From Chitinophaga sp. LS1 (lineage in GTDB: Bacteria; Bacteroidota; Bacteroidia; Chitinophagales; Chitinophagaceae): a stretch of DNA of 64,000 nucleotides. Below, one piece after another: positions 18,071 through 27,397 of this stretch. The stretch lies in assembly GCF_034274695.1 (NCBI RefSeq), contig NZ_CP128362.1:7814501-7878500 (forward strand), read 5' to 3'. A program made the translations under genes and the position numbers. Positions within the stretch are counted from its first letter, which is position 1. Every line of letters begins with the position of its first letter. The notes under the pieces were generated by a model that was not told the DNA's origin, searched no databases, and was given only the letters and a program-made list of their open reading frames with translations.

Positions 18071-18078
18071 TAATTTTG
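18071..18078 (+). promoter_or_regulatory. Possible -7 element directly before the DUF1573 gene
   Basis: TAATTTTG, a perfect TAnnTTTG match, ends 4 bases before the ATG at 18083. If it is used, the transcript would be leaderless or nearly so. The gene also lies 13 bases after nusB, so simple co-transcription is an alternative. Confidence 0.3.
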
Positions 18079-18082
18079 ACCT

Positions 18083-18514
18083 ATGAAGAAGGTATTCTAC
18101 CTGCTAGCCTGCAGTACCCTCCTCCTGGGAGCCTGCGGCAATAATCAAAGCAGTAAAAAAGGGGCCGGTACACCCGTTACCGAGATTAAAAAAGGTACGC
18201 CCACCATCTCTTTCGAAGAAATGGAACATAGCTTCGGTAATGTCGTGGAAGGTGAAAAAGTAGAGTACTCATTCAAATTTACAAACACTGGCGATGCGCC
18301 GCTGGTCATTACTGACGCTACCTCCAGCTGTGGCTGTACCATCCCCGATTGGCCAAAAGAACCAATCCAGGCAGGAAAAAGCAGCTATCTCAAAGTAGCA
18401 TTCAACAGCGCAGGTAAGTCCGGCTTCACGACAAAGCAGATCGTACTACATGCCAATACCACCCCAAAGCTGGTGCAAGGCCCAACGATCATTTGTACTG
18501 TGGTAAAACAATAA
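18083..18514 (+). CDS. DUF1573 lipoprotein
   Basis: 143 aa. SPII signal MKKVFYLLACSTLLLGAC with lipobox LGAC (Cys18). Residues about 40-135 are a DUF1573 domain, an immunoglobulin-like periplasmic fold: FEEMEHSFGNVVEGEKVEYSF, FTNTGDAPLVITDATSSCGC and the following Pro/Trp segment. The SSCGC motif is the family signature. Its function is unknown; such proteins are common in Bacteroidota envelopes. It lies between nusB and yajC on the same strand. Confidence 0.92.
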   Translation: MKKVFYLLACSTLLLGACGNNQSSKKGAGTPVTEIKKGTPTISFEEMEHSFGNVVEGEKVEYSFKFTNTGDAPLVITDATSSCGCTIPDWPKEPIQAGKSSYLKVAFNSAGKSGFTTKQIVLHANTTPKLVQGPTIICTVVKQ

Positions 18515-18544
18515 TAAACTTAACAACAAATACAAACATTTACG

Positions 18545-18901
18545 ATGTACACAAACATGCTTAACATTTTACTGATGGGTGCTCCAGGTGGAACCCAGGG
18601 CGGTAGCGGTGGTATGGTGCAGCTGCTGTTTTTTGGTGGTATGATCCTGGTGATGTGGTTATTCATGATCCGTCCTCAGACAAAAAAAGCTAAAGCACAG
18701 AAAGATTTTATCTCTAACCTGAGAGAAGGTGATAAAATCGTTACCATTGCTGGTATCCACGGTAAGATCAATAAATTCAATGATAACAATACCGTTAAGA
18801 TCGAAGTTAGCGCAGGTACTTACCTCACTATCGAACGTTCTGCAATCTCAATGGAATATACCACTGCTCAGCAGAAAGCTGCTGAACCAGCTGCTAAATA
18901 A
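18545..18901 (+). CDS. yajC: Preprotein translocase subunit YajC
   Basis: 118 aa. A single hydrophobic segment (MVQLLFFGGMILVMWLFMI, about 24-42) is followed by RPQTKKAKAQKDFISNLREGDKIVTIAGIHGKI, the defining YajC sequence. It is a small inner-membrane partner of the SecDF complex; secDF lies about 5 kb away on the other strand. A second in-frame ATG at 18557 (MLNILLMG) is an equally possible start. A good terminator follows, so coaE needs its own promoter or read-through. Confidence 0.93.
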   Translation: MYTNMLNILLMGAPGGTQGGSGGMVQLLFFGGMILVMWLFMIRPQTKKAKAQKDFISNLREGDKIVTIAGIHGKINKFNDNNTVKIEVSAGTYLTIERSAISMEYTTAQQKAAEPAAK

Positions 18902-18925
18902 TTCTACATCCGAAAGGATGACAGG

Positions 18926-18961
18926 TCCCAAATTCCTTTACCGGAGTTTGGGATTTTTTTT
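18926..18961 (+). terminator. Rho-independent terminator of yajC
   Basis: An 11-bp stem with one G-U pair (18926-18936 with 18943-18953) around a 6-base loop, followed by eight T residues. Confidence 0.9.
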
Positions 18962-18974
18962 GATCTTTGGACAT

Positions 18975-19568
18975 ATGCTAAAAATAGGTATTACAGGAGG
19001 CATCGGCTCAGGCAAGAGTACTGTATGCAAGGTCTTCTCCCTGCTTGGTATCCCCGTATACTATGCGGACGATGCCGCTAAAGAGATCATGCATACTGAC
19101 TCGCTCCTCAAAGCCAGTATCATTCAGCACTTCGGCGAAGACATGTACGACGAAAACGGCCAGCTGCAACGAGCAGCCCTGGGCAAAATTGTCTTTAACG
19201 ACAAAGACAAACTGGAACTGCTCAACTCCCTCGTACACCCCGCCACCATCCGGCATAGCGAAGAATGGGCCGACAAACAGCAAGCCCCTTATATTATTAA
19301 GGAAGCTGCACTCCTCTTCGAATCAGGTTCCTTCGCCTACCTGGATAGGATCATTGGCGTGACCGCCCCTCAGCCAATGCGCATTCTGAGGGTCATGAAA
19401 CGTGACAACGTCTCCCGCGAAGATGTGCTGGCACGTATGTACAAACAAATCGAAGAACCCATCAAAATGAAATTGTGTGACGATGTCATTCACAATGATG
19501 AACAACAGATGGTCATACCTCAGGTACTCGCCATCCATGCTAAATTGCTGGAACTGGCAGGCGCCTAA
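18975..19568 (+). CDS. coaE: Dephospho-CoA kinase
   Basis: 197 aa from the ATG at 18975 (MLKIGITGGIGSGKST). An in-frame start at 18729 lies inside yajC and is rejected. The P-loop GGIGSGKST spans residues 8-16; IPVYYADDAAKEIM holds the substrate-binding D, and the lid and C-terminal helix follow (RVMKRDNVSREDVLARM). It catalyses the last step of coenzyme A synthesis, ATP-dependent 3' phosphorylation of dephospho-CoA. It is followed within 22 bases by the helicase gene on the same strand. Confidence 0.95.
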   Translation: MLKIGITGGIGSGKSTVCKVFSLLGIPVYYADDAAKEIMHTDSLLKASIIQHFGEDMYDENGQLQRAALGKIVFNDKDKLELLNSLVHPATIRHSEEWADKQQAPYIIKEAALLFESGSFAYLDRIIGVTAPQPMRILRVMKRDNVSREDVLARMYKQIEEPIKMKLCDDVIHNDEQQMVIPQVLAIHAKLLELAGA

Positions 19569-19590
19569 TCATTCACCTTAAAATATCTGC

Positions 19591-22437
19591 ATGGGGAAAA
19601 CCGTCAATTCGTCTAAAGCTACACCCGTTCTGCTGCTGGAACTGCAAAGTAATCACCCGGAACCTATTAAGATCAACGCCGGTTTATTGAAAGAAGATGC
19701 CGGTGGCCGTACCTGTCAGCGAATGCCCCTGCATGATAAAAAATCCCTGTCCATATTTAATACCCTGCCTGCCGGCGTTCAACACCTGCTGCACCCCTGC
19801 ACACAGGAAGCCATGCTGTACAAGGAACTGCAACTGAAAGATAAATTCAGAGAGTCCCCCGTGAGAGAACTGACCTTACAGCAGTACGTACAGGAAGGAA
19901 TGCAGCAATACCTATATCATACCTTACAACAACTGCGCCCCCTCACTCCTGTATTGCCCTGGTATACCATGATCACTGACGAAAGCATGCTGATAAAACA
20001 TACCCGGCCCGCTACTGTCAATAACTATACGCCTTCCCTCTCCTTTGAACTCGTGCAGGGCGATGATGGCGTTATCCGCATGGTAGCCTTCGTCAATATC
20101 AATAACCAGTCTTTTCCACTCTCCGGCTTTGAGCACTATGGCTTCTTACTGCGCAGCCGCGGAGAACTCTTTATATTACCGCCTGCCAGTGCCAATGCCC
20201 TGGCAAAATTCTCCGGTGGCTACATCGATGCTATACCCGGCGAGGAAGGCGCTTTCCTCCAACAGGTAGTTGAACCCCTCAGCGAATTATTCCCTGTCAA
20301 TAAAAGTATTCTGCTGGATAAGGATGTGATCGATGTCACCCCCACCTGCAACATATGGCTCAGTGAACTGAATAAATCTTTTCTCGTACTCACGCCGCAA
20401 TGGCAGTACGGACAATTCACCCTCGACGATTCACCCGACAAAGTCGTACTTCGCACGGAAGGCGATACGCAATTCGAGATCAAAAGACACCTGGATGAAG
20501 AAAAAGAGATCATCACCTTCATCCGTTCCTTGCATGCCCGCTTTGCACAACAGCGAAACGGTTATTTCTACCTGCCCTTTGCAGATGCAGAAAAAAACCA
20601 GTGGTTTGTAAAGTGCTACCGTAAACTCACCGACCGCAACATTGGCGTATATGGCATGGATCAGTTACAACATTTCAGGTACAATACCAATGTACCTGTG
20701 ATGGATATTCAATGGAGCGGCGATGATAAAGATGCCTTTGATCTTGAAATCAAAATCCACTACGGCGATATTCCCGTTGCATTGGTAGACCTGCAGAAAG
20801 CGTTGGTGCACAAGCAACCACACCTATTACTGAAAGATGGTACCATAGGTGTGATCCCCGAAGAATGGCTGCATAAATATGACCTGCTCTGGAAACTGGG
20901 ACAGGTACAGAAAGACAAGCTGAAACTCTCCCGCCTGCATTTTACCATCGCACAGGAGATACTGCAGGGCAATCATTCAAAAGATACCCTGCAACGGCTA
21001 CAACAGCTGCAGGCCCAGCCAGGTAAAGATTTCCCTGTACCAACCTCTATTCAGGCACAACTGCGTAATTACCAGCAGGCTGGTTTTGAGTGGATGTGTC
21101 TTCTCGATGCCATGCGCTGGGGTGGCTGTCTCGCAGATGATATGGGTTTGGGTAAGACCTTGCAGACCATCACTTTCTTACAACACCTCTCTAATAAATA
21201 CCCCGGTGAAACACACCTGGTTGTATGCCCTACTTCCCTTATTTATAACTGGGAAAGTGAACTGAAGAAATTCGCGCCCGACCTAACATACGCCGTCTAC
21301 CATGGCGGTAACCGGCAATACGATCCCGCTGGTTATGATCTGATTATTACCAGCTATGGCACCGTACGTAGCGACCAGGATATCTTTGCCCGTCAAGTGT
21401 TCGGCTATATTGTGCTCGATGAAAGCCAGGTAATCAAAAACCCTGCTTCACAGACCACAAAGGCCCTGCAGGTACTGCAATCGCGCAACCGCCTCATCCT
21501 GAGCGGTACGCCTATCCAAAACAATACCATGGACCTCTATGCGCAAATGAACTTTGCCAACCCGGGATTGTTGGGCAACCAGGCATTCTTCCGCACTGAA
21601 TTTGCCATGCCTATTGATAAATATTCAGATGCTGAAAAAGCAGCTCAGTTACGCCGCCTCATCTACCCATTCCTCTTAAGACGAACTAAGGAACAAATAG
21701 CCCAGGACCTGCCGGACAAGACTGAGATCATTATGTGGTGTGAAATGGGCGATGAGCAGCGACAGGCATACTATCGCATCCGCGATCTGTACAAAGAGAA
21801 GGTGTTAAACCGCATCCAGGAACAGGGAATCGCAGCTAGCACGATTTATGTACTGGAAGGTCTGACCCGTCTGCGGCAGGTATGCAATGCGCCTCAGCTG
21901 GTTGAATCTGAATCGCATATCACTCATTCTGTTAAACTGGATGAGCTGATGCGCGAAATCAGTGAAAACACCGGTGCGCACAAGGTATTGGTCTTCTCAC
22001 AGTTCACCGGCATGCTGCAGCTCATAGCGAAAGCAATGGAGCAGGAAGGACTGAAATTCCTCTATCTGGATGGTAGTACAAAAGCAGAAAACCGCCAACA
22101 ACTGGTGAACCAATTCCAGCAGCAAGAGGAAATGCGGGTATTCCTGATCAGTCTCAAGGCAGGTGGTGTAGGTTTGACGCTGACGGCAGCAGACTATGTG
22201 TACCTGGTAGATCCATGGTGGAACCCGGCCGCTGAGCAACAAGCCATAGACCGTACTCACCGTATCGGCCAGCAGAACAAAGTGTTTGCCTACAAGATGA
22301 TCTGTAAAGACAGCGTGGAAGAAAAGATTCTTGCCTTACAACAACGGAAAAAGATGATTGCAGATGATCTGATCAGTGAAGATACCGGCTTTGTGAAAAA
22401 ACTGACGGAAGATGATGTGGCATTTTTGTTTAGTTAA
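19591..22437 (+). CDS. SNF2-family DNA-dependent ATPase/helicase
   Basis: 948 aa. The C-terminal half holds a complete SNF2 motor: Walker A in DDMGLGKT (516-523), DESQ (610-613) in the Walker B position where DEAH/DEGH is usual, then LSGTPIQNN, and the second lobe with VFSQFTGML, YLDGSTK, LISLKAGGVGLTLTAADYV and DRTHRIGQ. The roughly 480-residue N-terminal part is mixed alpha/beta and has no zinc-finger (SWIM) cysteine pattern that I can see. Bacterial SNF2 proteins remodel protein-DNA or protein-RNAP complexes, like RapA. The exact role is unknown. It follows coaE closely. Confidence 0.92.
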   Translation: MGKTVNSSKATPVLLLELQSNHPEPIKINAGLLKEDAGGRTCQRMPLHDKKSLSIFNTLPAGVQHLLHPCTQEAMLYKELQLKDKFRESPVRELTLQQYVQEGMQQYLYHTLQQLRPLTPVLPWYTMITDESMLIKHTRPATVNNYTPSLSFELVQGDDGVIRMVAFVNINNQSFPLSGFEHYGFLLRSRGELFILPPASANALAKFSGGYIDAIPGEEGAFLQQVVEPLSELFPVNKSILLDKDVIDVTPTCNIWLSELNKSFLVLTPQWQYGQFTLDDSPDKVVLRTEGDTQFEIKRHLDEEKEIITFIRSLHARFAQQRNGYFYLPFADAEKNQWFVKCYRKLTDRNIGVYGMDQLQHFRYNTNVPVMDIQWSGDDKDAFDLEIKIHYGDIPVALVDLQKALVHKQPHLLLKDGTIGVIPEEWLHKYDLLWKLGQVQKDKLKLSRLHFTIAQEILQGNHSKDTLQRLQQLQAQPGKDFPVPTSIQAQLRNYQQAGFEWMCLLDAMRWGGCLADDMGLGKTLQTITFLQHLSNKYPGETHLVVCPTSLIYNWESELKKFAPDLTYAVYHGGNRQYDPAGYDLIITSYGTVRSDQDIFARQVFGYIVLDESQVIKNPASQTTKALQVLQSRNRLILSGTPIQNNTMDLYAQMNFANPGLLGNQAFFRTEFAMPIDKYSDAEKAAQLRRLIYPFLLRRTKEQIAQDLPDKTEIIMWCEMGDEQRQAYYRIRDLYKEKVLNRIQEQGIAASTIYVLEGLTRLRQVCNAPQLVESESHITHSVKLDELMREISENTGAHKVLVFSQFTGMLQLIAKAMEQEGLKFLYLDGSTKAENRQQLVNQFQQQEEMRVFLISLKAGGVGLTLTAADYVYLVDPWWNPAAEQQAIDRTHRIGQQNKVFAYKMICKDSVEEKILALQQRKKMIADDLISEDTGFVKKLTEDDVAFLFS

Positions 22438-22462
22438 TAAAATTATTTTCGAAATTTGTAGT

Positions 22463-23557
22463 ATGTTAAATAACTCCAGGTCTATTATCATGCTTATGGT
22501 GGCGTTCTTTGCCACTTCATTCACGGTTCGTGCCCAGCAAGGGGCGCCACCGAAATTCCCTGAAGGCTTTAATATTCAGAAAGGGGTAAATATTGGTTAC
22601 TGGCTATCAGAATCCAATGGCCGTAACGGTACGGCACAGGTAGATTTTTTTGGTGAGCAGGATGTGGTCTTACTCGCACAAAAAGGTTTCGACCACCTGC
22701 GTATACCTATAGATGAAGGTGAGCTGTGGAACTATAAGAACGAGAAATATGCAGATGCTTTTAAGTATATACATGCTGCCATTGGCTGGTGTAAAACAAA
22801 CAAGCTGCGTGTAATTATTGACCTGAATATACTGAAGGGACACCGCCTGTGGAGCGATGATGATGAACAGGATCGTTTTATTGACATATGGAAAGAACTG
22901 GCGCTGGAGCTGAAAAAATATCCAACAAACCTGGTAGCATATGAGTTACTCAGTAATCCTGCAGCAGATAGTGCAGCACAATGGAATGATCTGCTGGCAA
23001 AAGCGATCAAAGCCATCCGTGAAATTGATCCTAAAAGAGTGATAGTAGTAAGTAGTAACCAGAATGGCAGTTACAGCACGTTTTCACAGCTGAAACTACC
23101 TGAAGGAGACAATCACATTATACTCAACTTCCACTATTATGAACCCGTTTACTTTACCCATTACCGTTATAATGGCAGCAGACAGCAGGATTACAGCGGA
23201 CCGGTTCATTATCCCGGTGCGACAATCACTGCCAAAGAGCTGAACCAGCAACCGGCCACTATCAGAAATCTGCTGGCAGGTAGTACGCAGGATTATAATG
23301 AAGATATTATAGCAGATCAGATAGCAACAGTAGCCAGAGTAGCAAAGAAGTTTAAAGTGCCGCTTATATGTGGAGAATGGGGCTGTACAAGTCTGACCCC
23401 CAGAAAAGACAGGATGCGTTGGTACAAGGATATGAAAAAGGCACTGGATAAAAACACTCTCTCATGGACAGTGTGGACATATAAAGGAGATTTTGGGATA
23501 ATGGCAGATGATGGTAGTGAGGATGATAAACTACTCAAATTACTCACTAAGGAATAA
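22463..23557 (+). CDS. Secreted GH5-like protein lacking the usual acid/base glutamate
   Basis: 364 aa from the ATG at 22463 (a start at 22412 adds 17 residues ahead of the signal peptide). Signal peptide ends near TVRAQQ. The fold markers of GH5 cellulase-like enzymes are clear: GVNIGYWL, GFDHLRIPID, HYYEPVYFTH (224-233) and the nucleophile strand LICGEWGC (E305). However, the family ELxNEP is ELLSNP here (161-166), so the acid/base Glu is Asn165, and the conserved His of DLHxxxG is also Asn (DLNILKG). I infer a catalytically inactive or changed glycoside-binding protein. It is followed by a terminator. Confidence 0.8.
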   Translation: MLNNSRSIIMLMVAFFATSFTVRAQQGAPPKFPEGFNIQKGVNIGYWLSESNGRNGTAQVDFFGEQDVVLLAQKGFDHLRIPIDEGELWNYKNEKYADAFKYIHAAIGWCKTNKLRVIIDLNILKGHRLWSDDDEQDRFIDIWKELALELKKYPTNLVAYELLSNPAADSAAQWNDLLAKAIKAIREIDPKRVIVVSSNQNGSYSTFSQLKLPEGDNHIILNFHYYEPVYFTHYRYNGSRQQDYSGPVHYPGATITAKELNQQPATIRNLLAGSTQDYNEDIIADQIATVARVAKKFKVPLICGEWGCTSLTPRKDRMRWYKDMKKALDKNTLSWTVWTYKGDFGIMADDGSEDDKLLKLLTKE

Positions 23558-23565
23558 AGATTTTT

Positions 23566-23597
23566 AAACGGTTTTGTCTGACGACAAAACCGTTTTT
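23566..23597. terminator. Bidirectional terminator
   Basis: A perfect 13-bp stem (AAACGGTTTTGTC at 23566-23578 with its complement at 23583-23595) followed by T on the plus strand and preceded by T/A residues, between the GH5-like gene (+) and a small minus-strand gene. Confidence 0.8.
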
Positions 23598-23636
23598 CTT
23601 TTAAAGAAATGACTATATCCAAATTTAAATCTACTC

Positions 23637-23762
23637 CTACTTCACAATCCAATACGCCAACGCCAGCCACACCAACCCCTTCACCAAAAAGAACAGGAAG
23701 CCCCAGATTCCTACCCTCCTGATCCACTTTACCCAGGTATTTTTTGCTGTTGCTATTGCCAT
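23637..23762 (-). CDS. Small single-pass membrane protein (41 aa)
   Basis: ATG at 23762, stop at 23637. The protein is MAIATAKNTWVKWIRRVGIW then a hydrophobic helix (GFLFFLVKGLVWLALAYWIV) and a final Lys. A positively charged, amphipathic start followed by one membrane span is typical of small inner-membrane proteins. An in-frame extension to 23981 exists, but its sequence (Gly-rich, from G-poor DNA) does not look like protein, so I prefer the short form. Its function is unknown. The bidirectional terminator at 23566-23597 lies 40 bases downstream. Confidence 0.55.
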   Translation of the reverse strand: MAIATAKNTWVKWIRRVGIWGFLFFLVKGLVWLALAYWIVK

Positions 23763-23987
23763 AAGTAAACTATTTACATGCAAAATAATATACTCCCCCA
23801 AAAGAGCAACATCGCTTTTATCTATACCCCAATAGGTAAGAAAAAAGCCTTGCTCCGGCTCACTCTGAAAAATATCCCCCACTCCCCCAAAAGAAAAATT
23901 TCCTCCCTGCAGTCCTGTCACCAAACCTACCCAACCAAAAGAAGCGCCACCTCCTCGCCTCCCCGCAAGCATCTCTACCAAATAAAA
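23763..23987. other. G-poor intergenic stretch upstream of the small membrane protein
   Basis: About 225 bases with few G on the plus strand between the small membrane protein gene and the secDF terminator. No convincing gene or repeat is seen. It resembles in composition the stretch at 14529-14792 but lacks its CCTTCATAAAAA motif. Confidence 0.4.
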
Positions 23988-24012
23988 AGCCCCTCGGTTA
24001 CACCGAAGGGCT
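23983..24012 (-). terminator. Rho-independent terminator of secDF
   Basis: A 10-position stem with one mismatch (23988-23997 with 24003-24012) followed on the minus strand by T residues (23984-23988), 28 bases after the secDF stop. Confidence 0.75.
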
Positions 24013-24039
24013 CTTATATATCAAACATTTAATTGAACA

Positions 24040-27000
24040 CTATTTCTTAACAGCTGCGCCAGCTAAGCCTTTCTTATCTGCATCTTTTACAGGAATTGCT
24101 TCGCTTTCATTAGCTAACTCATTCTTTTTGTCGAAGTCCACCAAAACCGGTGCAGCTACGAAGATAGATGAGTAAGTACCGGTTATCACACCAATCAGCA
24201 TCGCAAATGCGAAACCACGGGTTACCTCACCACCAAAGATGAAGAGGATCAGGATAGTCAGGAATACTGTCAGAGACGTCATTACTGTACGGCTCAGTGT
24301 ATCGTTGATCGCCTTGTTGATGATGCTGTCTCTTGACTGACCCTTCATCTGACCACTGCGGAAGTACTCACGGATACGGTCAAATACGATCACGGTATCA
24401 TTCATTGAGAAACCTATCACCGTTAGTATCGCCGCAATGAAGTGCTGGTCAACTTCCAGTGGGAACGGAACGAGATTATGGCAATAAGAGAATACCGCCA
24501 ATGTTACCATCACGTCATGCAACAGGGAGAAGAGTGTACCGATAGAATATTGCCACTTGTTGAAACGTAACAGGATGTACAGGAAGATCACTATCAGGGA
24601 CAGGATCGTCGCTTTCACCGCACCTGCACGCAGGTCATCAGAGATGGTTGGTGATACTGTCTGGGAAGCTACGATGTAACGAGGTGAAGAGAATACTTCA
24701 TAAGTCACATTATTATCATAGAATTTCTTCAAACCATTGTACAGTTTCTCAGTTACTTCCTTATCAACTTCAGGACTCTGTTCGTTGATCTTATAGTTGG
24801 TAGTAATGTTCAGCTGGTTAGTGTTACCGATAGTTTTCACATACGGCTCTGTACCAAATTCTTTTTCCAGTACGCCACGTACTTCTTCGGTCTTCATTGG
24901 CTGTTCGAAACGAACAGTGAAGCTACGACCACCATCAAAGTCAACACCGTGACGGAAACCGTGAATGAAGGAAGAGGCCCCCAGCAGGATCATGATACCA
25001 GAGATCACATAAGCATACTTTCTCTTACCTACGAAGTCAAAAGTAGCATGCTTGAAGATCTTCCTGGAAATCGGGGTGAAATATTCGAAGTGACGTTTCT
25101 TGTTGGTATAGTAATCAGTTACAATACGGGAGATCATGATACCACAGAACAGGGACAATAACAGACCGATGATCTGAGTGGTAGCAAAGCCCAGTACAGG
25201 ACCTAAACCGAAGTAGAACAGGATAATTGCGGTGAGCAGGGAGGTGATGTGACCATCCAGTACAGGCGCATAAGAACGCCTGTAACCATGTTCCACAGCC
25301 TGTTGGTAAGTTCTGCCATGCACCAGTTCGTCCTTGATACGTTCAAAGATGATTACGTTCGTATCCACGGCCATACCTACAGTCAGTACCAGACCGGCTA
25401 TACCAGGCATCGTTAGCGTCGCACCTAGCGAAGCAAGAATACCGAAGGTGAACAGCAGGTTCAGTACCAACGCGATGTTTGCAACGATACCAGCAGTATT
25501 ATAATATACCAGCATCAGTACGAAGATCACGATGAAGGAGATGATGAAGGATTTAGCACCAGCTGCGATAGATTCAGCACCCAGGGTTGGTCCGACAATC
25601 TGCTCCTGAACAATTTTAGCCGGAGCAGGCATTTTACCTGACTTCAGGATATTTGCAAGGTCTTTCGCCTCTTCAACGGTAAAGCTACCGGTGATCTGGG
25701 AGTGACCTCCAGGAATTTCATTAATAATTGAAGGAGCTGTGTAAACGATGCTATCCAGTACCACCGCTACATAGTTCAGGTTGCTGCGATCGTCTTCTGC
25801 GCCACCTTTAGGAGCTAGTTCGCCGGTCAGCTTTTTCCATTCTCTCGCACCTACGTTATCCATAGTCATGCTGATCTCAGCATTACCATTCTGGTCGAAA
25901 TCCTGTTTAGCATCTACAACTCTTTCACCGCTTACACGTGGAGCTGGGTTAGCTGGATTGATTTTCAGACCAAATACTTCGATCACACCATGGCGGTCTG
26001 TTTTATTTTCAGGACCAAAAGCAAATACCAGATCTTTAGGCATTACGGCTTTCACCGCAGGCAATGTCAGGTAAGCTTTGAAGGTAGCGGTGTCAGAGGG
26101 GAGAATCCTACCGATAGTAGCACTAGGATATGGACCTTCCTGTGAAACGTTCGGATGCAGAATACCAAACAGTGGGTTAGACTTCAGGAATTCCTTTTCT
26201 GCGTTCGCCATCAGCTTGGCAGAGTCAACTTTACCGTTCTTATCTTTTGCAGAATCGTTCATGAAGCTAGCCAGGCTACCTTCTTTAGAAGTATCAGCAG
26301 CAGCTTTGCCAGCTTTTGCAGTATCTACTGCAGTAGCTGCGGTAGCAGCCGTGTCAACAGTGGCTGGTTTAGTGGTGGAAACATTTTTCAGTGCTTCGTT
26401 CATCTTCACCAGTACATTGTTAAAGAAGTCAGCGTCGTTTCTGTACACTTCGCGGAACTCCAGGTTCGCACTCGCCTGCAGGTATTTCCTTACACGATCA
26501 GGGTTGTCTACCCCAGCCAGTTCTACGGAGATAATACCTTTGCTTTCGTCCAGACTGATGTTTGGAGAAGCTACCCCAAACTTGTCAATACGTTTTTGCA
26601 GTACGAGGTAAGTATTTTTAATTGCAGCACCTGCTTCGCTACGGATCACTTTCAGAACGTCCGCGTTAGAGGTGTTGAAATTGATGTCTTTCTGATAAGC
26701 GTTGGCAAAAATAGTTGCCAGACGACCGTTAGGAGCTACCTTCTGGTATTCCTGCCCGAACAATGTTACAAAATCCGACTGGCTGGTCTTTTTTGCTTCC
26801 GCTGCATTCCTCAGCGCCTGGTTAAAAGCTGCATCAGTCGAGTGACCGCTCAGCGAACGAATCACATCTTCCACGCTCACATCGAGCACTACGTTCATAC
26901 CTCCCTGGAGGTCAAGCCCAAGGTTCAGCTCTCTTTCCTTGGCTTTAGTATAGGTTATGTACCAGGGAAAACCCGCGATCTGTTGATTGCTGGTGCTATC

Positions 27001-27240
27001 CAGTATCCTTTGTCTCCTTACTTTTATCAGATCAGTCAGTGTATCCTGATAAAAAGCCTGTTGCTCTTTACTGTTTGGATACTTCTCCACAGCACTTTTG
27101 TTCGCCTTTAAGACGTCGTTTTTGGCTTGCAGGTCTACCTTGCTCTCGTAGCTGCGGACCAGAAACGTGAAAGACAAGTAATACACAGAGATAAGGATCA
27201 ATGCACCGGCAAAAAATCTAACCAGTCCTTTAAGTTGCAT
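24040..27240 (-). CDS. secDF: Protein translocase subunits SecD and SecF, fused
   Basis: 1066 aa. A single chain with SecD first (N-terminal TM helix, the ERELNLGLDLQGGMNVVLDVSV strand, a large periplasmic domain, then six helices around GLVLTVGMAVDTNVIIFERIKDEL) and SecF after it (VDFDGGRSFTVRF, then TVIGFSMNDTVIVFDRIRE). It is a proton-driven RND-type pump that pulls exported proteins out of SecYEG. A low-complexity Ala/Thr/Lys insert lies in the periplasmic domain (about residues 290-325). The fusion is normal in Bacteroidota. Own promoter element and terminator. Confidence 0.97.
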   Translation of the reverse strand: MQLKGLVRFFAGALILISVYYLSFTFLVRSYESKVDLQAKNDVLKANKSAVEKYPNSKEQQAFYQDTLTDLIKVRRQRILDSTSNQQIAGFPWYITYTKAKERELNLGLDLQGGMNVVLDVSVEDVIRSLSGHSTDAAFNQALRNAAEAKKTSQSDFVTLFGQEYQKVAPNGRLATIFANAYQKDINFNTSNADVLKVIRSEAGAAIKNTYLVLQKRIDKFGVASPNISLDESKGIISVELAGVDNPDRVRKYLQASANLEFREVYRNDADFFNNVLVKMNEALKNVSTTKPATVDTAATAATAVDTAKAGKAAADTSKEGSLASFMNDSAKDKNGKVDSAKLMANAEKEFLKSNPLFGILHPNVSQEGPYPSATIGRILPSDTATFKAYLTLPAVKAVMPKDLVFAFGPENKTDRHGVIEVFGLKINPANPAPRVSGERVVDAKQDFDQNGNAEISMTMDNVGAREWKKLTGELAPKGGAEDDRSNLNYVAVVLDSIVYTAPSIINEIPGGHSQITGSFTVEEAKDLANILKSGKMPAPAKIVQEQIVGPTLGAESIAAGAKSFIISFIVIFVLMLVYYNTAGIVANIALVLNLLFTFGILASLGATLTMPGIAGLVLTVGMAVDTNVIIFERIKDELVHGRTYQQAVEHGYRRSYAPVLDGHITSLLTAIILFYFGLGPVLGFATTQIIGLLLSLFCGIMISRIVTDYYTNKKRHFEYFTPISRKIFKHATFDFVGKRKYAYVISGIMILLGASSFIHGFRHGVDFDGGRSFTVRFEQPMKTEEVRGVLEKEFGTEPYVKTIGNTNQLNITTNYKINEQSPEVDKEVTEKLYNGLKKFYDNNVTYEVFSSPRYIVASQTVSPTISDDLRAGAVKATILSLIVIFLYILLRFNKWQYSIGTLFSLLHDVMVTLAVFSYCHNLVPFPLEVDQHFIAAILTVIGFSMNDTVIVFDRIREYFRSGQMKGQSRDSIINKAINDTLSRTVMTSLTVFLTILILFIFGGEVTRGFAFAMLIGVITGTYSSIFVAAPVLVDFDKKNELANESEAIPVKDADKKGLAGAAVKK

Positions 27241-27275
27241 ATTGTTTCGGGTTTATAAAAAAATTTTAAGAGTTG

Positions 27276-27283
27276 CAAAGATA
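27276..27283 (-). promoter_or_regulatory. Bacteroidota -7 element for secDF
   Basis: The minus strand reads TATCTTTG followed by CA, a perfect TAnnTTTG match, about 35 bases before the secDF ATG. Confidence 0.6.
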
Positions 27284-27397
27284 GAATTTAAATTGATATA
27301 TTAAAGCCGGAGAAACTCAGAAAAGGAAAAAGGTGGAAAATATTGGTTTTCAACTCTTAAACCGGAGTTTTTTGCCCTTATTTAGTCTTCTCTAAGT

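Noticed and set aside
23637..23981. A 114-codon minus-strand ORF
   Set aside because: Only the last 41 codons look like protein; the upstream part is Gly-rich translation of G-poor DNA, so the short form is reported.
24949..27111. Several ORFs on the plus strand over secDF
   Set aside because: Shadows of the secDF frame without family features.
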